64,000 nt of DNA from AP-15 sp963702685 (lineage in GTDB: Bacteria; Pseudomonadota; Alphaproteobacteria; ATCC43930; CGMCC-115725). The translations under genes were made by a program, and so were the position numbers. Shown here piece by piece: positions 9,316 to 20,280 of the stretch. The first letter of the stretch is position 1, and each line of letters begins with the position of its first letter. The stretch is from the NCBI GenBank assembly GCA_963702685.1, contig CAVPDQ010000014.1, forward strand, positions 248,001 to 312,000. The letters are read 5' to 3'. The notes beneath the pieces are model-generated. The model worked only from the letters and a program-made list of their open reading frames with translations, did no database searches and was not told where the DNA came from.

Positions 9316-11475
9316 TCAGCGGGCTTCGATCGCGCCCGCCAAGGCGATCGCTTGCTTCTCGGCCGAAGCCAGCTCGGCATGGGTCGGCAGCATGATGCGC
9401 ACCGTCGTCCCCAACCCGGCGCGGCTGTCGATCGTCAAGCTCCCGCCATGCGCCTCGACCAGACCCTTGGTGATCGGCAGCCCGAGCCCGGTGCCGCCGT
9501 AATCCCGCGTCGTCGCGGGCTTTGCCTGGCCAAACGGCTGCAGCGCCCGCTGCTCCTCGTCCGCGGTCATGCCGATCCCACGATCCTCGATCTCAAAGAC
9601 GGCAAAACCCGGCCGGTCGGCCGTGACCCGGATCGTGACGGCCCCTCCTTTACGGGAGAACTTTACCGCATTCGACAACAGGTTGAGAAATATTTGACGC
9701 AGCGCGCGTGGGTCGGCAAAGATCACCGCCTCGTCCGTAGTCAAATGCGAGACGATTTTAATATCACGGCTCTGCGCCCGCTCGGCCATCATGCGCACCA
9801 CATCGGCGACAACGCTGCCGATTTCGACCGCTTCGCTGCACAATTCGAGCTTGCCGGCCTCGATCTTCGACATGTCGAGCACATCGTTGATGATCGACAG
9901 CAGGTGCAGGCTGCTGGCGTGAATGTCGTTCATATACTCGAGATACTTATTGTTGTTTACCGGCCCGAACAGCTCGCTGCAGATGATTTCCGAAAATCCG
10001 ATGATCGCGTTGAGCGGCGTGCGCAATTCGTGGCTCATATTGGCCAGAAACTCGCTCTTGGAGCGATTGGCGAGCTCGGCCTCGCTGCGCGCCCGGATGA
10101 TCTTGCGCTCGCCCTCCCGGATCTCGGTGATGTCGGAATAGATCGTGACGACGGCACCATCCGGCATGCTGCGCCGGCGGATTTGCAAGGTCCGCCCATC
10201 GGGGGTCGCCCGTTCCTTGACCGCCGGCACCAGGCGATAAAACTCGTCGAGCCGCCGGGCGACCTCGGCTCCGGGCTCGACATCGCCAAAATCGCCGCCC
10301 GCCGCCTGTCGCGTCAGGATGTCTTTGAGCGGCGTCCCGAGAGCGAGGTCGGCCGGCAAATCGAGGAGCTCGCAAAACCGTCGATTGCGGGCGATCAGCC
10401 GGCCGCCCCGATCGAACACGCTCAGCCCTTCGCCGATATTTTCGAGCGTGCTCTGCAAGAGCGCGGTTTGCCGCGTCAGGCGGCCTTCGCTGCGGCGCAG
10501 ACCGGCCTCGGCGAATTGGCCACGGCGCAAGGCGCGCGCGGCGAGCCAAGCGAGCGCCGCGGCGGTCGAGGCGAACAAGGCAAAACCGATGCCCGAGGCG
10601 GTGCGTTCCTTTTCCCAGCGCCGCAGGATCTCGGCCCGGCTGCGCGCTGCCGTGACGCTGAGCGGCAGACCCGGGACGGCGCGGGACACCCGCATCGACA
10701 AATCGGCCCCCGCCGGCTTCGGCCGCCCGACGGCCCCGCCGCCGCCGCCCTGGGGCGGAGCAATTGCCACACCATCGTCGCGCGCGAGCGCGATCCGGGT
10801 CTCGCCGGTTGTCGCAATCGTGGCGAACAAATCGCTAAGGGCGGCGACGGATACCTCGGCGGCGACGACGCCGGCGATCGCGCCATGGCGCACCAACGGG
10901 CGGCTCACCATGATCGACCAGCCCCCGCCGCGGGCGCGCTGCGGCCCACCGATATAGAGGCGTGGCGTGCTTTCATCCCGCGGCACGGTAAAGAAGGCGG
11001 CGCCCGCGTAGCTCTGCCGGCCGCCCGTCTCGGGTGTCGCGCGGTTCGCCTCGCGGCCGGCATTGTCGAGGATCACGATATCGCTGACCGCCAGGCTTTG
11101 CCGATCGAGCTGGCGCAGCACGACCGTGATCGCGGGATCGTCGAGCGGCGCGGTGGTCAGCACCTGATCGAGCAGCTGCTGCACACCGGCCAGCATGGCG
11201 TCGATCTCAAACAGCGAGCGCGAGGTGCCGAGCGCCGCCGAGCGCGCCATGCTGTCGAGCGCGGCCCTCGCATCGCGCAGGGTCTGGTGGTGGCCGCGCC
11301 ATAAGGTGAGCGCCGTGCTCGCGGCGACGGCGGCGACCAGCGCCGCAGTCAACCCGATCACCACATGTTGCGGCCGGATCCGGCGCCATCCCGCGATCGA
11401 AAACAGCCGGCGACGCCAAACGCCGGCCGCGCTGCAGCGTGAGGCCCCGCCGCGCCACGGCCACCCGACAGGCAA
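9316..11475 (-). CDS. Membrane-bound PAS-domain sensor histidine kinase
   Basis: Two-component sensor. Domains in order: a transmembrane helix (VVIGLTAALVAAVAAS), a periplasmic/extracytoplasmic sensor region of about 220 residues, a second helix (GFALFASTAAALAWLAARAL), and a PAS-like domain (ALLQSTLENIGEGLSVFDRG). A HisKA domain follows with the phospho-accepting histidine in MSHELRTPLNAIIGFSE. The ATPase domain shows the N box (NLLSNAVKFS), G1 (DRGIGMT) and G2 (GGTGLGLPI). No receiver domain and no neighbouring response regulator are seen. The start is uncertain: I chose TTG at 11475 because GGAGGAGG lies just upstream, and another TTG at 11514 is possible. It lies about 90 bases after the ABC operon on the same strand, so it may be co-transcribed and sense the same solute. 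Confidence 0.85.
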   Translation of the reverse strand: MPVGWPWRGGASRCSAAGVWRRRLFSIAGWRRIRPQHVVIGLTAALVAAVAASTALTLWRGHHQTLRDARAALDSMARSAALGTSRSLFEIDAMLAGVQQLLDQVLTTAPLDDPAITVVLRQLDRQSLAVSDIVILDNAGREANRATPETGGRQSYAGAAFFTVPRDESTPRLYIGGPQRARGGGWSIMVSRPLVRHGAIAGVVAAEVSVAALSDLFATIATTGETRIALARDDGVAIAPPQGGGGGAVGRPKPAGADLSMRVSRAVPGLPLSVTAARSRAEILRRWEKERTASGIGFALFASTAAALAWLAARALRRGQFAEAGLRRSEGRLTRQTALLQSTLENIGEGLSVFDRGGRLIARNRRFCELLDLPADLALGTPLKDILTRQAAGGDFGDVEPGAEVARRLDEFYRLVPAVKERATPDGRTLQIRRRSMPDGAVVTIYSDITEIREGERKIIRARSEAELANRSKSEFLANMSHELRTPLNAIIGFSEIICSELFGPVNNNKYLEYMNDIHASSLHLLSIINDVLDMSKIEAGKLELCSEAVEIGSVVADVVRMMAERAQSRDIKIVSHLTTDEAVIFADPRALRQIFLNLLSNAVKFSRKGGAVTIRVTADRPGFAVFEIEDRGIGMTADEEQRALQPFGQAKPATTRDYGGTGLGLPITKGLVEAHGGSLTIDSRAGLGTTVRIMLPTHAELASAEKQAIALAGAIEAR

Positions 11476-11568
11476 AACCCCTCCTCCGCAGCCACGGCGA
11501 AAGCGCCGCAGCAATCAATCGGCGGGTTCGGTTTATTTTTGTTGAAGACGAGCGCGGCGGCTGCCGGG

Positions 11569-12517
11569 TCAGTAGAGGTGGCAGGCGACCATATGGCCGG
11601 GGCCGATTTCGCGGCGCACCGGCGTCTCGCGCGAGCATTGCGCCATGGCATGCGGGCAGCGCGGGTGAAACCGGCAGCCCGACGGCGGGTCGAGCGCGCT
11701 CGGCACCTCGCCGGCCAGCGCCAGCTTTTGGTGCCGGTCGTCCGGATGCGACGGCAACGCGGCGGTAAAGAGCGCCTGGGTATAGGGGTGCAACGGCTTG
11801 GCGCACAATTCGAGGCTGTCGGCGAGCTCGACGATCCGGCCGAGATACATGACCGCGATCCGGTGGCTGATATGCGCCACGGTCGCCAGATCATGGCCGA
11901 TAAAGAGATAGCTGACCCCGAGCGTCGCTTGCAATTGCTCGAGCTGGTTCATGATCTGCGCCCGGATCGACACGTCGAGCGCCGAGACCGCCTCGTCGAG
12001 CACGATGAGCCGCGTATGCGTCGCCAGCGCGCGGGCGATCGCGATCCGCTGCCGCTGGCCGCCGCTGAACTCATGCGGGAAGAGCCGCGCCAGGTCGGGC
12101 TGCAAGCCGACCAGCTCGAGCACCTCGCCGACCCGCTCGGCGAGCGCCTCGCGCGACATGTCGGTATGGATCTGCAACGGCTCGGCAATGATGTCGCCGA
12201 TCCGCATACGCGGCGAGAGCGAGCTGTACGGGTCCTGAAACACGACCTGGACCTCGCGCCGGTAGCGCATCAGCGCGGGCCCGCGCAGCTGGGTGACATC
12301 CGCGCCGTCGAACCGGATGGCACCCGCGGTCGGCTCCTCCTGCAGCAAGATCAGCTTTGAGGTCGTGGTCTTGCCGCAGCCGGACTCGCCGATCAGCCCC
12401 AAAGTCTCGCCGGCGGCGACAGTGAAATCGACACCGTCGACCGCCTTCACCCAGCCGGTCTTGCGCCGCGGAAAGGTGCCGGTGCTGACCCGAAAGTATT
12501 TTTGCACATCGTGCAGC

Positions 12518-12537
<20 letters not shown>
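11569..12537 (-). CDS. Peptide/nickel-type ABC transporter ATPase (OppF/DppF-like)
   Basis: Second ATPase of an oligopeptide-type importer, 322 residues. Visible are Walker A (GESGCGKTTTSK), signature LSGGQ-type (EFSGGQRQRIAIARAL), Walker B with catalytic Glu (RLIVLDEAVSALD) and the H-switch (FIGHDLATVAHI). The C-terminal oligopeptide extension with paired cysteines (GCRFHPRCPHAM) is also present. The ATG at 12537 is preceded by AAGGA and overlaps the end of the oppD-like gene by 20 bases, so the two are probably translationally coupled. The substrate is set by the binding proteins upstream. Confidence 0.92.
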
Positions 12538-13519
<982 letters not shown>

Positions 13520-13535
13520 CGTGCGGTCCTTCGCC

Positions 13536-14450
13536 CTAAAGATTGCGCAGCTGCGGATCGAGCCGGACCCTGAGCCAGTCGCCGAGCAGCTGGGTCGGCA
13601 AGACGACGAGCAGAATGCACGCGCCGGGAAGGACGGTCAGCCACCAATCGCCGACCATCAGCATCGAGCGCCCGTCGGCCAGCATCGAGCCCCAAGCCGG
13701 CTGCGGCGCCGGAACGCCGACCCCGAGAAAGGAGAGCGAGGCTTCGGCGATGATGACGACGCCGATGGTCAGGCTGGCCAGCACCATCGCCGTGTTCAAG
13801 ACATTGGGCAGGATGTGGTGCAGGATCACCCGCAACGGGCTGGCGCCGGCGATCTCGGCGAGCTTGACAAACTCGCGCTCGCGCAAGCTCAAGACCTCGC
13901 CGCGGATCACCCTGGCATACCGCGTCCAATAGACGCAGCCGAGGATGATCACGATATTCCACATGCTGGGGCCGACCATCGTCGCCAGAAACAGCGCGAA
14001 CACCAAGGCCGGCAGCGCCAGCCAGGCGTCGGTGATGCGCATCACCACCTGGTCGACCCAGCCGGCGAAATAGCCCGACACGATCCCCATCGCGGTGCCG
14101 ATGCTGCCGGCGACGACGGTGCCGGCGACGCCGACGATCAGCGACACGCGGGCGCCGAAAATCAGTCGGCTCAGCACGTCGCGGGACTGAAAATCGGTGC
14201 CCAGCAGCCAGCGCGTGCTGCCGCCCGGCATCCAGAACGGCGGCTCGAAAATCTTGGCGCCGGGGATCGGCTCGGTCGGGTCATAGGGCGCGATCCAATT
14301 GGCGAGCAGCGCCATCACGAAAAACGGCAGCAAGATCGCGATCGGCGCCAGCGGCAAATCGTGCGCCAGCTTCGCCCAGCGTCCGCCAACGCGGGCCCGG
14401 CGCGGGATGGCGGCGACGGCTACGATGCCCGGTTCGTCGATCGTGGCCAT
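13536..14450 (-). CDS. Peptide/nickel-type ABC transporter permease (DppC-like)
   Basis: Inner-membrane permease of 304 residues. It starts with a cytoplasmic tail and a first helix (LAPIAILLPFFVMALLANW), then the characteristic periplasmic LGTDFQSRDVLSRLIFGARV segment of DppC proteins. The BPD_transp_1 domain follows with its coupling EAA region (ASPLRVILHHILPNVLN). The ATG lies 7 bases after the stop of the dppB-like gene. Confidence 0.92.
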   Translation of the reverse strand: MATIDEPGIVAVAAIPRRARVGGRWAKLAHDLPLAPIAILLPFFVMALLANWIAPYDPTEPIPGAKIFEPPFWMPGGSTRWLLGTDFQSRDVLSRLIFGARVSLIVGVAGTVVAGSIGTAMGIVSGYFAGWVDQVVMRITDAWLALPALVFALFLATMVGPSMWNIVIILGCVYWTRYARVIRGEVLSLREREFVKLAEIAGASPLRVILHHILPNVLNTAMVLASLTIGVVIIAEASLSFLGVGVPAPQPAWGSMLADGRSMLMVGDWWLTVLPGACILLVVLPTQLLGDWLRVRLDPQLRNL

Positions 14451-14457
14451 GGCGCAC

Positions 14458-15378
14458 CTATTTGGTCAGCCGGATGCGGGGGTCGATCCAGGCATAGAGC
14501 ACGTCGATCGCCAAATTGACGCCGACGATCATGATCCCGGCGAGCATGACGATGCCCTGCACCAGCGGGAAGTCGCGCTGGAAGATGCCTTCGTAGAGGA
14601 GCCGGCCGATGCCGGGCCAGGCAAAGATGACCTCGATGATGACCGCGACATTGACCATGATCACGAGGTTGACCCCGGCCAGGGTCAGCACCGGGATCAG
14701 CGCGTTCTTGAACGCGTGGATCGCGATCACGGCATAGCCCGGCAGCCCCTTGAGGCGCGCCAGCTTGACGTACTCGCTGCGCATCACCTCGAGCATGCTG
14801 GAGCGCGTCAGGCGCAGCATTGAGGCGGCGAAATACCAGCCGAGCGCCAGGGCCGGCATGACCAGGTGCCGCCAATCGCCCTGCCCGCTGGTCGGCAGCC
14901 ATTGCAGCCACACCGAGAACACCAGGATCAGCACCAGCCCCAGCCAAAAGCCGGGGATCGACAGCCCGAGCAAGGCGACGATCTTGCCCGAATAGTCCCA
15001 CCAGCTGTTGACCCGGACCGCAGAGATGATCCCGGCCGGGATGCCGATCAGAAACGAGATCAGCGAGGCGGCAAAGGCGAGCTCGAGCGAATTCGGCAGC
15101 CGCTGGAAATAAAGGAGGCTCACCGGCATCTCGTAATTGAACGAAGTGCCGAGCCTGCCGGTCGCGACGTTCTCGGCAAACGCCAGATATTGCACCGGCC
15201 ACGGCCGGTCGAGCCCCCATTCGGCGCGCACCCGCGCCAAATCCTCGGGCCGCGCGCCGGGCTCGGCGAGGAGCGTCACCGGGTCGCCGGTCAGCCTGAC
15301 CACGGTAAAGATCGTCAGGCTCAGGATGAACAAGGTGACGAAGGCGTAGATTGTGCGGCGGATGATGAACTGGCCCAT
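14458..15378 (-). CDS. Peptide/nickel-type ABC transporter permease (DppB-like)
   Basis: Inner-membrane permease of 306 residues. The DppB-type N-terminus (FIIRRTIYAFVTLFILSLTI) is followed by a periplasmic domain (GDPVTLLAEPGARPEDLAR). Five further helices contain the coupling motif (KLARLKGLPGYAVIAIHAFK). It pairs with the DppC-like protein encoded 7 bases downstream. The gene lies 24 bases after the first binding-protein gene, so the whole set (18643 to 11569, minus strand) reads as one operon. Confidence 0.92.
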   Translation of the reverse strand: MGQFIIRRTIYAFVTLFILSLTIFTVVRLTGDPVTLLAEPGARPEDLARVRAEWGLDRPWPVQYLAFAENVATGRLGTSFNYEMPVSLLYFQRLPNSLELAFAASLISFLIGIPAGIISAVRVNSWWDYSGKIVALLGLSIPGFWLGLVLILVFSVWLQWLPTSGQGDWRHLVMPALALGWYFAASMLRLTRSSMLEVMRSEYVKLARLKGLPGYAVIAIHAFKNALIPVLTLAGVNLVIMVNVAVIIEVIFAWPGIGRLLYEGIFQRDFPLVQGIVMLAGIMIVGVNLAIDVLYAWIDPRIRLTK

Positions 15379-15402
15379 CGCGGCGCCCCTCGCGCTATGC
15401 CG

Positions 15403-17010
15403 TCACTTGGCCGCCGACGCGGTTTCCTTGAGCTCGATGTCCTCCCACGGGTAGGCGTAGCCCGAGGTGGCAAAGCTCGGAAACACGTCCTGCCATTTCG
15501 CCGCTTTGATCCGCGGTCCGATCGCGTTGACAAAGGCGTGGCGGAACACCGGCACGAAATAGTAATTCTCTAGGATTTCTTTCTGGATCTCAAAGGCCAA
15601 TTTCTTGCGCTCGGTGCGGTCCACCGAGGCGAGATACTGGTCGAACTTGGCGTCGAGCGCCGGCACGCAGTTGCGGTCCTTGCCGTTGAAGCCGCCGCAA
15701 CGCATAAAGCTGTCATACCAGTTCGACCAAGTGCCGCCGACCCGCGCCGCGTTGAAGATGATCTGCACACCGGGCCATTCTTTGAGCCCGCCTTGCAGGC
15801 GCTTCAAAAAGACGCCGCGCTCCATGGTCTGCATCTTCGACTTGATGCCGATTGCCTGGAGCTGCGAGACGATGCGCTCGCCGCGCGAAAAGTAATCCGG
15901 CACCGGCGTCACCCAATCGACGTTGAAGCCGTTGGGATAACCGGCCGCGGCCATCAATTGCTTGGCCTTGGCGATGTCGTGCGGCCATTTCGGCCACGGC
16001 ATGCCGAATTGGACATCGTCGTTGATCCAGTTGCCGTCGGTCGCCCCCAGCCCGTCGCATTCGGCCTGGTTCATCGCGTCGCGATCGACCGCGAGGCTGA
16101 TCGCCTGGCGCACCCGGATGTCGTGGAACGGGCTCTTCGGGTTCTGAAAGCCGGGAAATTCGAGCCACCAATTGCCGGAAACAATCGGCGCCAGCATCAG
16201 CTTGGGGTTGTTCCTGATCCGGTCGATCAATTCACCCGGCACAAAATACATGATGTCTGCTTCGCCGCGCTCGAGCATGGCGACCCGCGTCGCCGCCTCG
16301 GGCACGCTCAGCATCGTCAGCTCTTTGATGTGCACCGGGCGGTAGTAATCCTCGAACGCCTCGAAATCGAGCCGCACCCCCGGCTGCTGCGAAACGAGCT
16401 TGTAGGGGCCGGCGCCGATCGGCTTGCGCATAAACCCGGACTGCCCGACTTTTTCGTAATATTTGGCCGGCACCACCCAGCCGGCGCCGCACACATTGCC
16501 GGTGCCCAACAGGATCGGGAAATCGAGAAACGGCTGATTGAAGTGAAACCGCACCGTATGGTCATCGACGATCTCGACCCCTTGGGTCTGCTTGTGCAAC
16601 ACCTCGGCCCAGGCGCCGTGGTAATGCTCGTAGCTCCATTTGACGTCGTCGGGCGTGACCGAAGAGCCGTCATGGAACTTGGTGCCGGGTCGCAACTTGA
16701 AGGTGGCGCTTTTGGCGTCCTCGGCAAAGTCGTAGCTTTCGGCGAGCGCCGGGTGGTCGTAATGCACCTCGCGGAAGTTTTTGATCAGCGCATCCTGCAA
16801 GGCAAAGATGAAATTGTCCGGGGACGCGGTGCCGTCATGCTGCTGCGGGTCGAGCCAGCGCGCCGCGATGTTGGTGTGCCATGCCAGCACCATCTTGCCC
16901 TTGGGGACGACCGTCGCCGCCCGCGCGACGCGCACAAAAGGGGCCGCCAGCGCCGTTGTCGCCAGCGCGCTCCGCAGCACCGTGCGGCGGGTCAGCAATG
17001 TCCTCGTCAT
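15403..17010 (-). CDS. ABC transporter substrate-binding protein, SBP_bac_5 family (copy 1)
   Basis: Periplasmic solute receptor of 535 residues for the adjacent permeases. The N-terminus has a twin-arginine-like signal (LLTRRTVLRSALATTALAAP) and a likely cleavage after ARA. Mature-protein features of SBP family 5 follow: ALAESYDFAEDAKSATFKLR, KFHDGSSVTPDDVKWS and GAGPYKLVSQ. The ATG has AGGAGG 7 bases upstream. It is closely similar along its whole length to the gene just upstream, in protein and in DNA, which indicates a recent tandem duplication. Family members bind peptides, opines, glutathione or nickel. The ligand here is not identifiable. Confidence 0.9.
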   Translation of the reverse strand: MTRTLLTRRTVLRSALATTALAAPFVRVARAATVVPKGKMVLAWHTNIAARWLDPQQHDGTASPDNFIFALQDALIKNFREVHYDHPALAESYDFAEDAKSATFKLRPGTKFHDGSSVTPDDVKWSYEHYHGAWAEVLHKQTQGVEIVDDHTVRFHFNQPFLDFPILLGTGNVCGAGWVVPAKYYEKVGQSGFMRKPIGAGPYKLVSQQPGVRLDFEAFEDYYRPVHIKELTMLSVPEAATRVAMLERGEADIMYFVPGELIDRIRNNPKLMLAPIVSGNWWLEFPGFQNPKSPFHDIRVRQAISLAVDRDAMNQAECDGLGATDGNWINDDVQFGMPWPKWPHDIAKAKQLMAAAGYPNGFNVDWVTPVPDYFSRGERIVSQLQAIGIKSKMQTMERGVFLKRLQGGLKEWPGVQIIFNAARVGGTWSNWYDSFMRCGGFNGKDRNCVPALDAKFDQYLASVDRTERKKLAFEIQKEILENYYFVPVFRHAFVNAIGPRIKAAKWQDVFPSFATSGYAYPWEDIELKETASAAK

Positions 17011-17053
17011 CCTGTTTCCTCCTCTGTTCCAAAAATCGTTGCCGCTTTTGCGG

Positions 17054-18643
17054 CTATGTTTTCTTTAGGGCTATGTCTTCCCAAGGATAGGCATAGGCCG
17101 TGGTGACCGTCGGGAACACGTCCTGCCACTTCTTGGCGTCGATCCGCGGTCCGAACGCCTGCATGGCAGCCTGCCGGAACACCGGCACAAAGTAGTAATT
17201 CTCCAGGATCGCGCGCTGGATCTCGGTGGCGAGGTTCTTGCGCTCGGTGCGGTCGGTCGAGGCCAGGTATTTGGTGAACTTGGCGTCGAGCTCGGGCACG
17301 CAGTTGCGATCACGGCCGTTAAACCCGCCGCAGCGCATAAAGCTGTCGTACCAGTTCGACCAGGTGCCGCCGACCCGCGCCGCATCGAGGATGATCTGCA
17401 CGCCGGGCCACTGCTTGAGCCCGCCTTGCAGCCGCTTCATAAAGACGCCGCGCTCCATCGTCTGCATCCTGCCCCGGATGCCGATCGCCTGGAGCTGCGA
17501 GACGATGCGCTCGCCGCGCGAGAAATAATCCGGCAGCGGCGTCACCCAATCGACACTGAAGCCATTGGGATAACCGGCCGCGGCCATCAATTGCTTGGCC
17601 TTGGCGATGTCGCGCGGCCATTTCGGCCACGGCAGGCCGTATTCGACATCGTCGTTGATCCAGTTGCCGTCAACCCGGCCGAGCCCGCCGGATTCGGCCT
17701 GGTTCATCGCGTCGCGGTCAACGGCGAGGCTGATCGCCTGGCGCACTCGCATGTCGTGGAACGGGCTCTTCGGGTCTTGAAAGCCCGGAAACTCGAGCCA
17801 GAAATTGGCCGACACGACCGGCGCCAATGTCAGCTTCGGGTTGCTCTTGACCCGGTCGATCAATTCGCCCGGCACGTTGTACATGATGTCGGCTTCGCCG
17901 CGTTCGAGCATGGCGACCCGCGTCGCCGCCTCGGGCACGCTCAGCATCGTCAGGTCTTTAATGTGCACCGGCCGGTAATAGCCGTCGAATGCGGTGAAAT
18001 CGAGCCGCACCCCCGGCTGCTGCGAGGCGAGCTTGTAGGGGCCGGCGCCGATCGGCTCGCGCATAAACCCGGACTGCCCGACCTTTTCGTAATATTTGGC
18101 CGGCACCACCCAGCCGGCGCCGCACACATTGCCGGTGCCCAAGAGGATCGGGAAATCGAGAAACGGCTGGTTGAAATGAAACCGGACTGTGTGGTCGTCG
18201 GAGATCTCGACGCCCTGCGTGTTCTTGTGCAGGAGCTCGGCCCAGGCGCCGTGGTAATGGTCAAAGCTCCATTTGACGTCGGCGGGCGTGACCGGCGAGC
18301 CGTCGTGAAACTTGGTGCCCGGCCGCAATTTGAAGGCGGCGCTCTTGGCGTCTTCGGCGAAAGTGTAGCTTTCGGCCAAGGCCGGGTGGTCGTAATGCAC
18401 CTCGCGGAAGTTTTTGATCAGCGCGTCGTGCAGCGCAAAGATGAAATTGTCGGGAGACGCGGTGCCGTCATGCTGCTGCGGGTCGAGCCAGCGGGCCGCG
18501 ATATTGGTGTGCCAGGCCAGCACCAGCTTGCCTTCGGGGACCACCGTCGCCGCCCGCGCGCCGCGCACGAAGGGTGCGGCGAGCGCCGTCGTCGCCAGCG
18601 CCGACCGCAGCAAGGTCCGCCGCGTCAACCTCGTGCCTGCCAC
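17054..18643 (-). CDS. ABC transporter substrate-binding protein, SBP_bac_5 family (copy 2, tandem paralogue)
   Basis: A 529-residue periplasmic receptor, first gene of the ABC operon. It has a twin-arginine-like signal (RLTRRTLLRSALATTALAAP) and nearly the same mature sequence as copy 1. Differences cluster in a few stretches (for example YTFAEDAKSAAFKLR against YDFAEDAKSATFKLR, and a different C-terminus), so the two may bind different ligands. The GTG start at 18643 has GAGAGGAAA just upstream. Only 43 bases separate it from copy 1. One permease/ATPase set thus serves two receptors. Confidence 0.9.
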   Translation of the reverse strand: MAGTRLTRRTLLRSALATTALAAPFVRGARAATVVPEGKLVLAWHTNIAARWLDPQQHDGTASPDNFIFALHDALIKNFREVHYDHPALAESYTFAEDAKSAAFKLRPGTKFHDGSPVTPADVKWSFDHYHGAWAELLHKNTQGVEISDDHTVRFHFNQPFLDFPILLGTGNVCGAGWVVPAKYYEKVGQSGFMREPIGAGPYKLASQQPGVRLDFTAFDGYYRPVHIKDLTMLSVPEAATRVAMLERGEADIMYNVPGELIDRVKSNPKLTLAPVVSANFWLEFPGFQDPKSPFHDMRVRQAISLAVDRDAMNQAESGGLGRVDGNWINDDVEYGLPWPKWPRDIAKAKQLMAAAGYPNGFSVDWVTPLPDYFSRGERIVSQLQAIGIRGRMQTMERGVFMKRLQGGLKQWPGVQIILDAARVGGTWSNWYDSFMRCGGFNGRDRNCVPELDAKFTKYLASTDRTERKNLATEIQRAILENYYFVPVFRQAAMQAFGPRIDAKKWQDVFPTVTTAYAYPWEDIALKKT

Positions 18644-18667
18644 TTGGTTTCCTCTCTGCCGGCGGAG

Positions 18668-18790
18668 TCAGCGACCGGCGGCGCGAGGCCGCAACCGGGG
18701 CCGCCCGCCGATGTCGTGAGCTTCGCGACGGTCGGACATTTGCACCCCGCGCCCAGTCGTGTGCCGGACCGAGCGGCCTTTCTTGTTCAT
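18668..18790 (-). CDS. Possible 40-residue leader peptide upstream of the ABC operon
   Basis: A short ORF starting at ATG 18790 with a good GGGAGG ribosome site and ending 24 bases before the start of the first binding-protein gene. The product is very basic (about a quarter Arg/Lys/His) and matches nothing I recognise. It occupies much of the 334 bp divergent region (18644-18977) between the ABC operon and the LLM oxidoreductase gene, where nothing else is evident. It could be a leader peptide or chance. Confidence 0.3.
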   Translation of the reverse strand: MNKKGRSVRHTTGRGVQMSDRREAHDIGGRPRLRPRAAGR

Positions 18791-18977
18791 TAGGGCCTCC
18801 CAACTGGCGGCGAGCATAGGACCCCGTCCGAACGCTGTCCAGGCACGTCATCTTGCTGACAGCCGCGCCGCGCCGCCGGCTGGCGAGGCAAAACGGCGCG
18901 GGCAGCTTGCAATCGACCGAAGCGCGGTCCAGCCTCGACGCTGGCGGGCTCCCCCCGCCGATTTCTTCGGGGCGGCG

Positions 18978-20057
18978 ATGAAGGTCTCGTATTTCGAGAC
19001 GGCGCGCTACCAGGCGCCGCAGCGATTGCCGGCCGAATGGCCGGTGCCGCCCGACGCTTACGACCGCACGGCCGGCGAAGCTGCCTATCGCGGCATGGTC
19101 GAGCGGGTGCAGCTGGTCGAGGCGCTCGGCTTCGACTGGGTCAGCGTTTCCGAGCACCATTATTCGCCGCACCGCCTGACCCCTGCCCCGGTCGTTTCGG
19201 CCGCGCATCTGGCAGCCGCGTCACGACGCATAAAAATCGCGGTGCTCGGCCCGATCGTGTCGCAGGGCAACCCGGTCCAAATCGCCGAAAATCTGGCGAT
19301 GCTCGACAATCTGATGCCGGGCCGCCTGGTTGTCGGGATGCTGCGCGGCATCACCGGCGAGTATCTGACTTATGGCTTGAACCCGGCCGAGGCGCGCGAG
19401 CGGACGAGCGAAGCCATGGAGCTGGTGCTCAAAGCCTGGACCGAGCCGCAGCCTTTTGGCTGGCAGGGCCGCCATTTCCAGTTCCGCACCGTGTCGGTAT
19501 GGCCGCGCCCGGCGCAGCAGCCGCACCCGCCGACCTATGCGTTGGGCACGAGCCGCGAATCTTGCGACCTCGCCGCGCGCCACCGTCTCGGCCTCGGCGT
19601 CTCCTACGCCCCGTTCGACATTATCGCCAAGGCGACCCGCTATTACCGCGAAGCCTGCGCGCGCCACGGCTGGCAGCCGACGCCGGAGGATATCGTCTAC
19701 CGCGCCAACATCCTGCTCGCCGAGACCGACGCCGAGGCGCAGCAGCTATTGGCGGCGCAGCGCCGGGCGGCCCAATCCTTCCCGCTGCGCCCGCCGGTCC
19801 GCGATGCCCTACTGCAGCTCGACCATCGCAATGTCGCCGGCGAAACGCGCACCCCCAATGTCGGCGGCGTGCTGCCGACCAACTTTGTCGGCGCCCCCGA
19901 TACCGTGGTCGCGCAAATCGAACGCTGCCGCGAGGAGGCGGGGGCCGGGGTCATCGACCTCCTCTTCCACACCCCCGCGCCGGCCACCCCCGACTTCTTG
20001 ACGCGCTCGCTCGACCTCTTCGGCAAAGAGGTCCTGCCGCGCATCCGCGACATCTGA
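18978..20057 (+). CDS. LLM-class flavin-dependent oxidoreductase
   Basis: Luciferase-like monooxygenase family, 359 residues, using FMNH2 or F420. Typical elements are the N-terminal strand (MKVSYFETARYQ), VQLVEALGFDWVSVSEHHYS, NPVQIAENLAMLDNLMPGRL, GMLRGITGEYLTYG and the QPHPPTYALGTSRES segment. The ATG at 18978 has GGGGCGGCG upstream, and an upstream in-frame start would add about 70 residues of non-family sequence. It is transcribed divergently from the ABC operon. Reactions in this family include desulfonation and ring or side-chain oxygenation, so the substrate may be what the neighbouring transporter imports. That last link is inference. Confidence 0.87.
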   Translation: MKVSYFETARYQAPQRLPAEWPVPPDAYDRTAGEAAYRGMVERVQLVEALGFDWVSVSEHHYSPHRLTPAPVVSAAHLAAASRRIKIAVLGPIVSQGNPVQIAENLAMLDNLMPGRLVVGMLRGITGEYLTYGLNPAEARERTSEAMELVLKAWTEPQPFGWQGRHFQFRTVSVWPRPAQQPHPPTYALGTSRESCDLAARHRLGLGVSYAPFDIIAKATRYYREACARHGWQPTPEDIVYRANILLAETDAEAQQLLAAQRRAAQSFPLRPPVRDALLQLDHRNVAGETRTPNVGGVLPTNFVGAPDTVVAQIERCREEAGAGVIDLLFHTPAPATPDFLTRSLDLFGKEVLPRIRDI

Positions 20058-20280
20058 CCCCAGGCGGGCCGCCGCCGCTTGTCGCTTGTCAATCTATAGG
20101 CCGAAGAGCGCGCGAGGCGCTGGCTGGGGGTCATAAGCGCGGAGCTTCCCGGCTGCCGGCTATGGCAGGCTCGCTCCTGACGTAGCCCACCCTTCTGTTT
20201 TGCGCCGTCACGCCGCGCCATTTGCAACATCCTATTGGGGCTGGGCTGCTCGCCAGGCTGCCGGGACCCGATAAGGATGG

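Noticed and set aside
20058..20280. Possible tRNA or small RNA between the LLM and ThDP genes
   Set aside because: No cloverleaf, no terminator and no conserved arms were seen.
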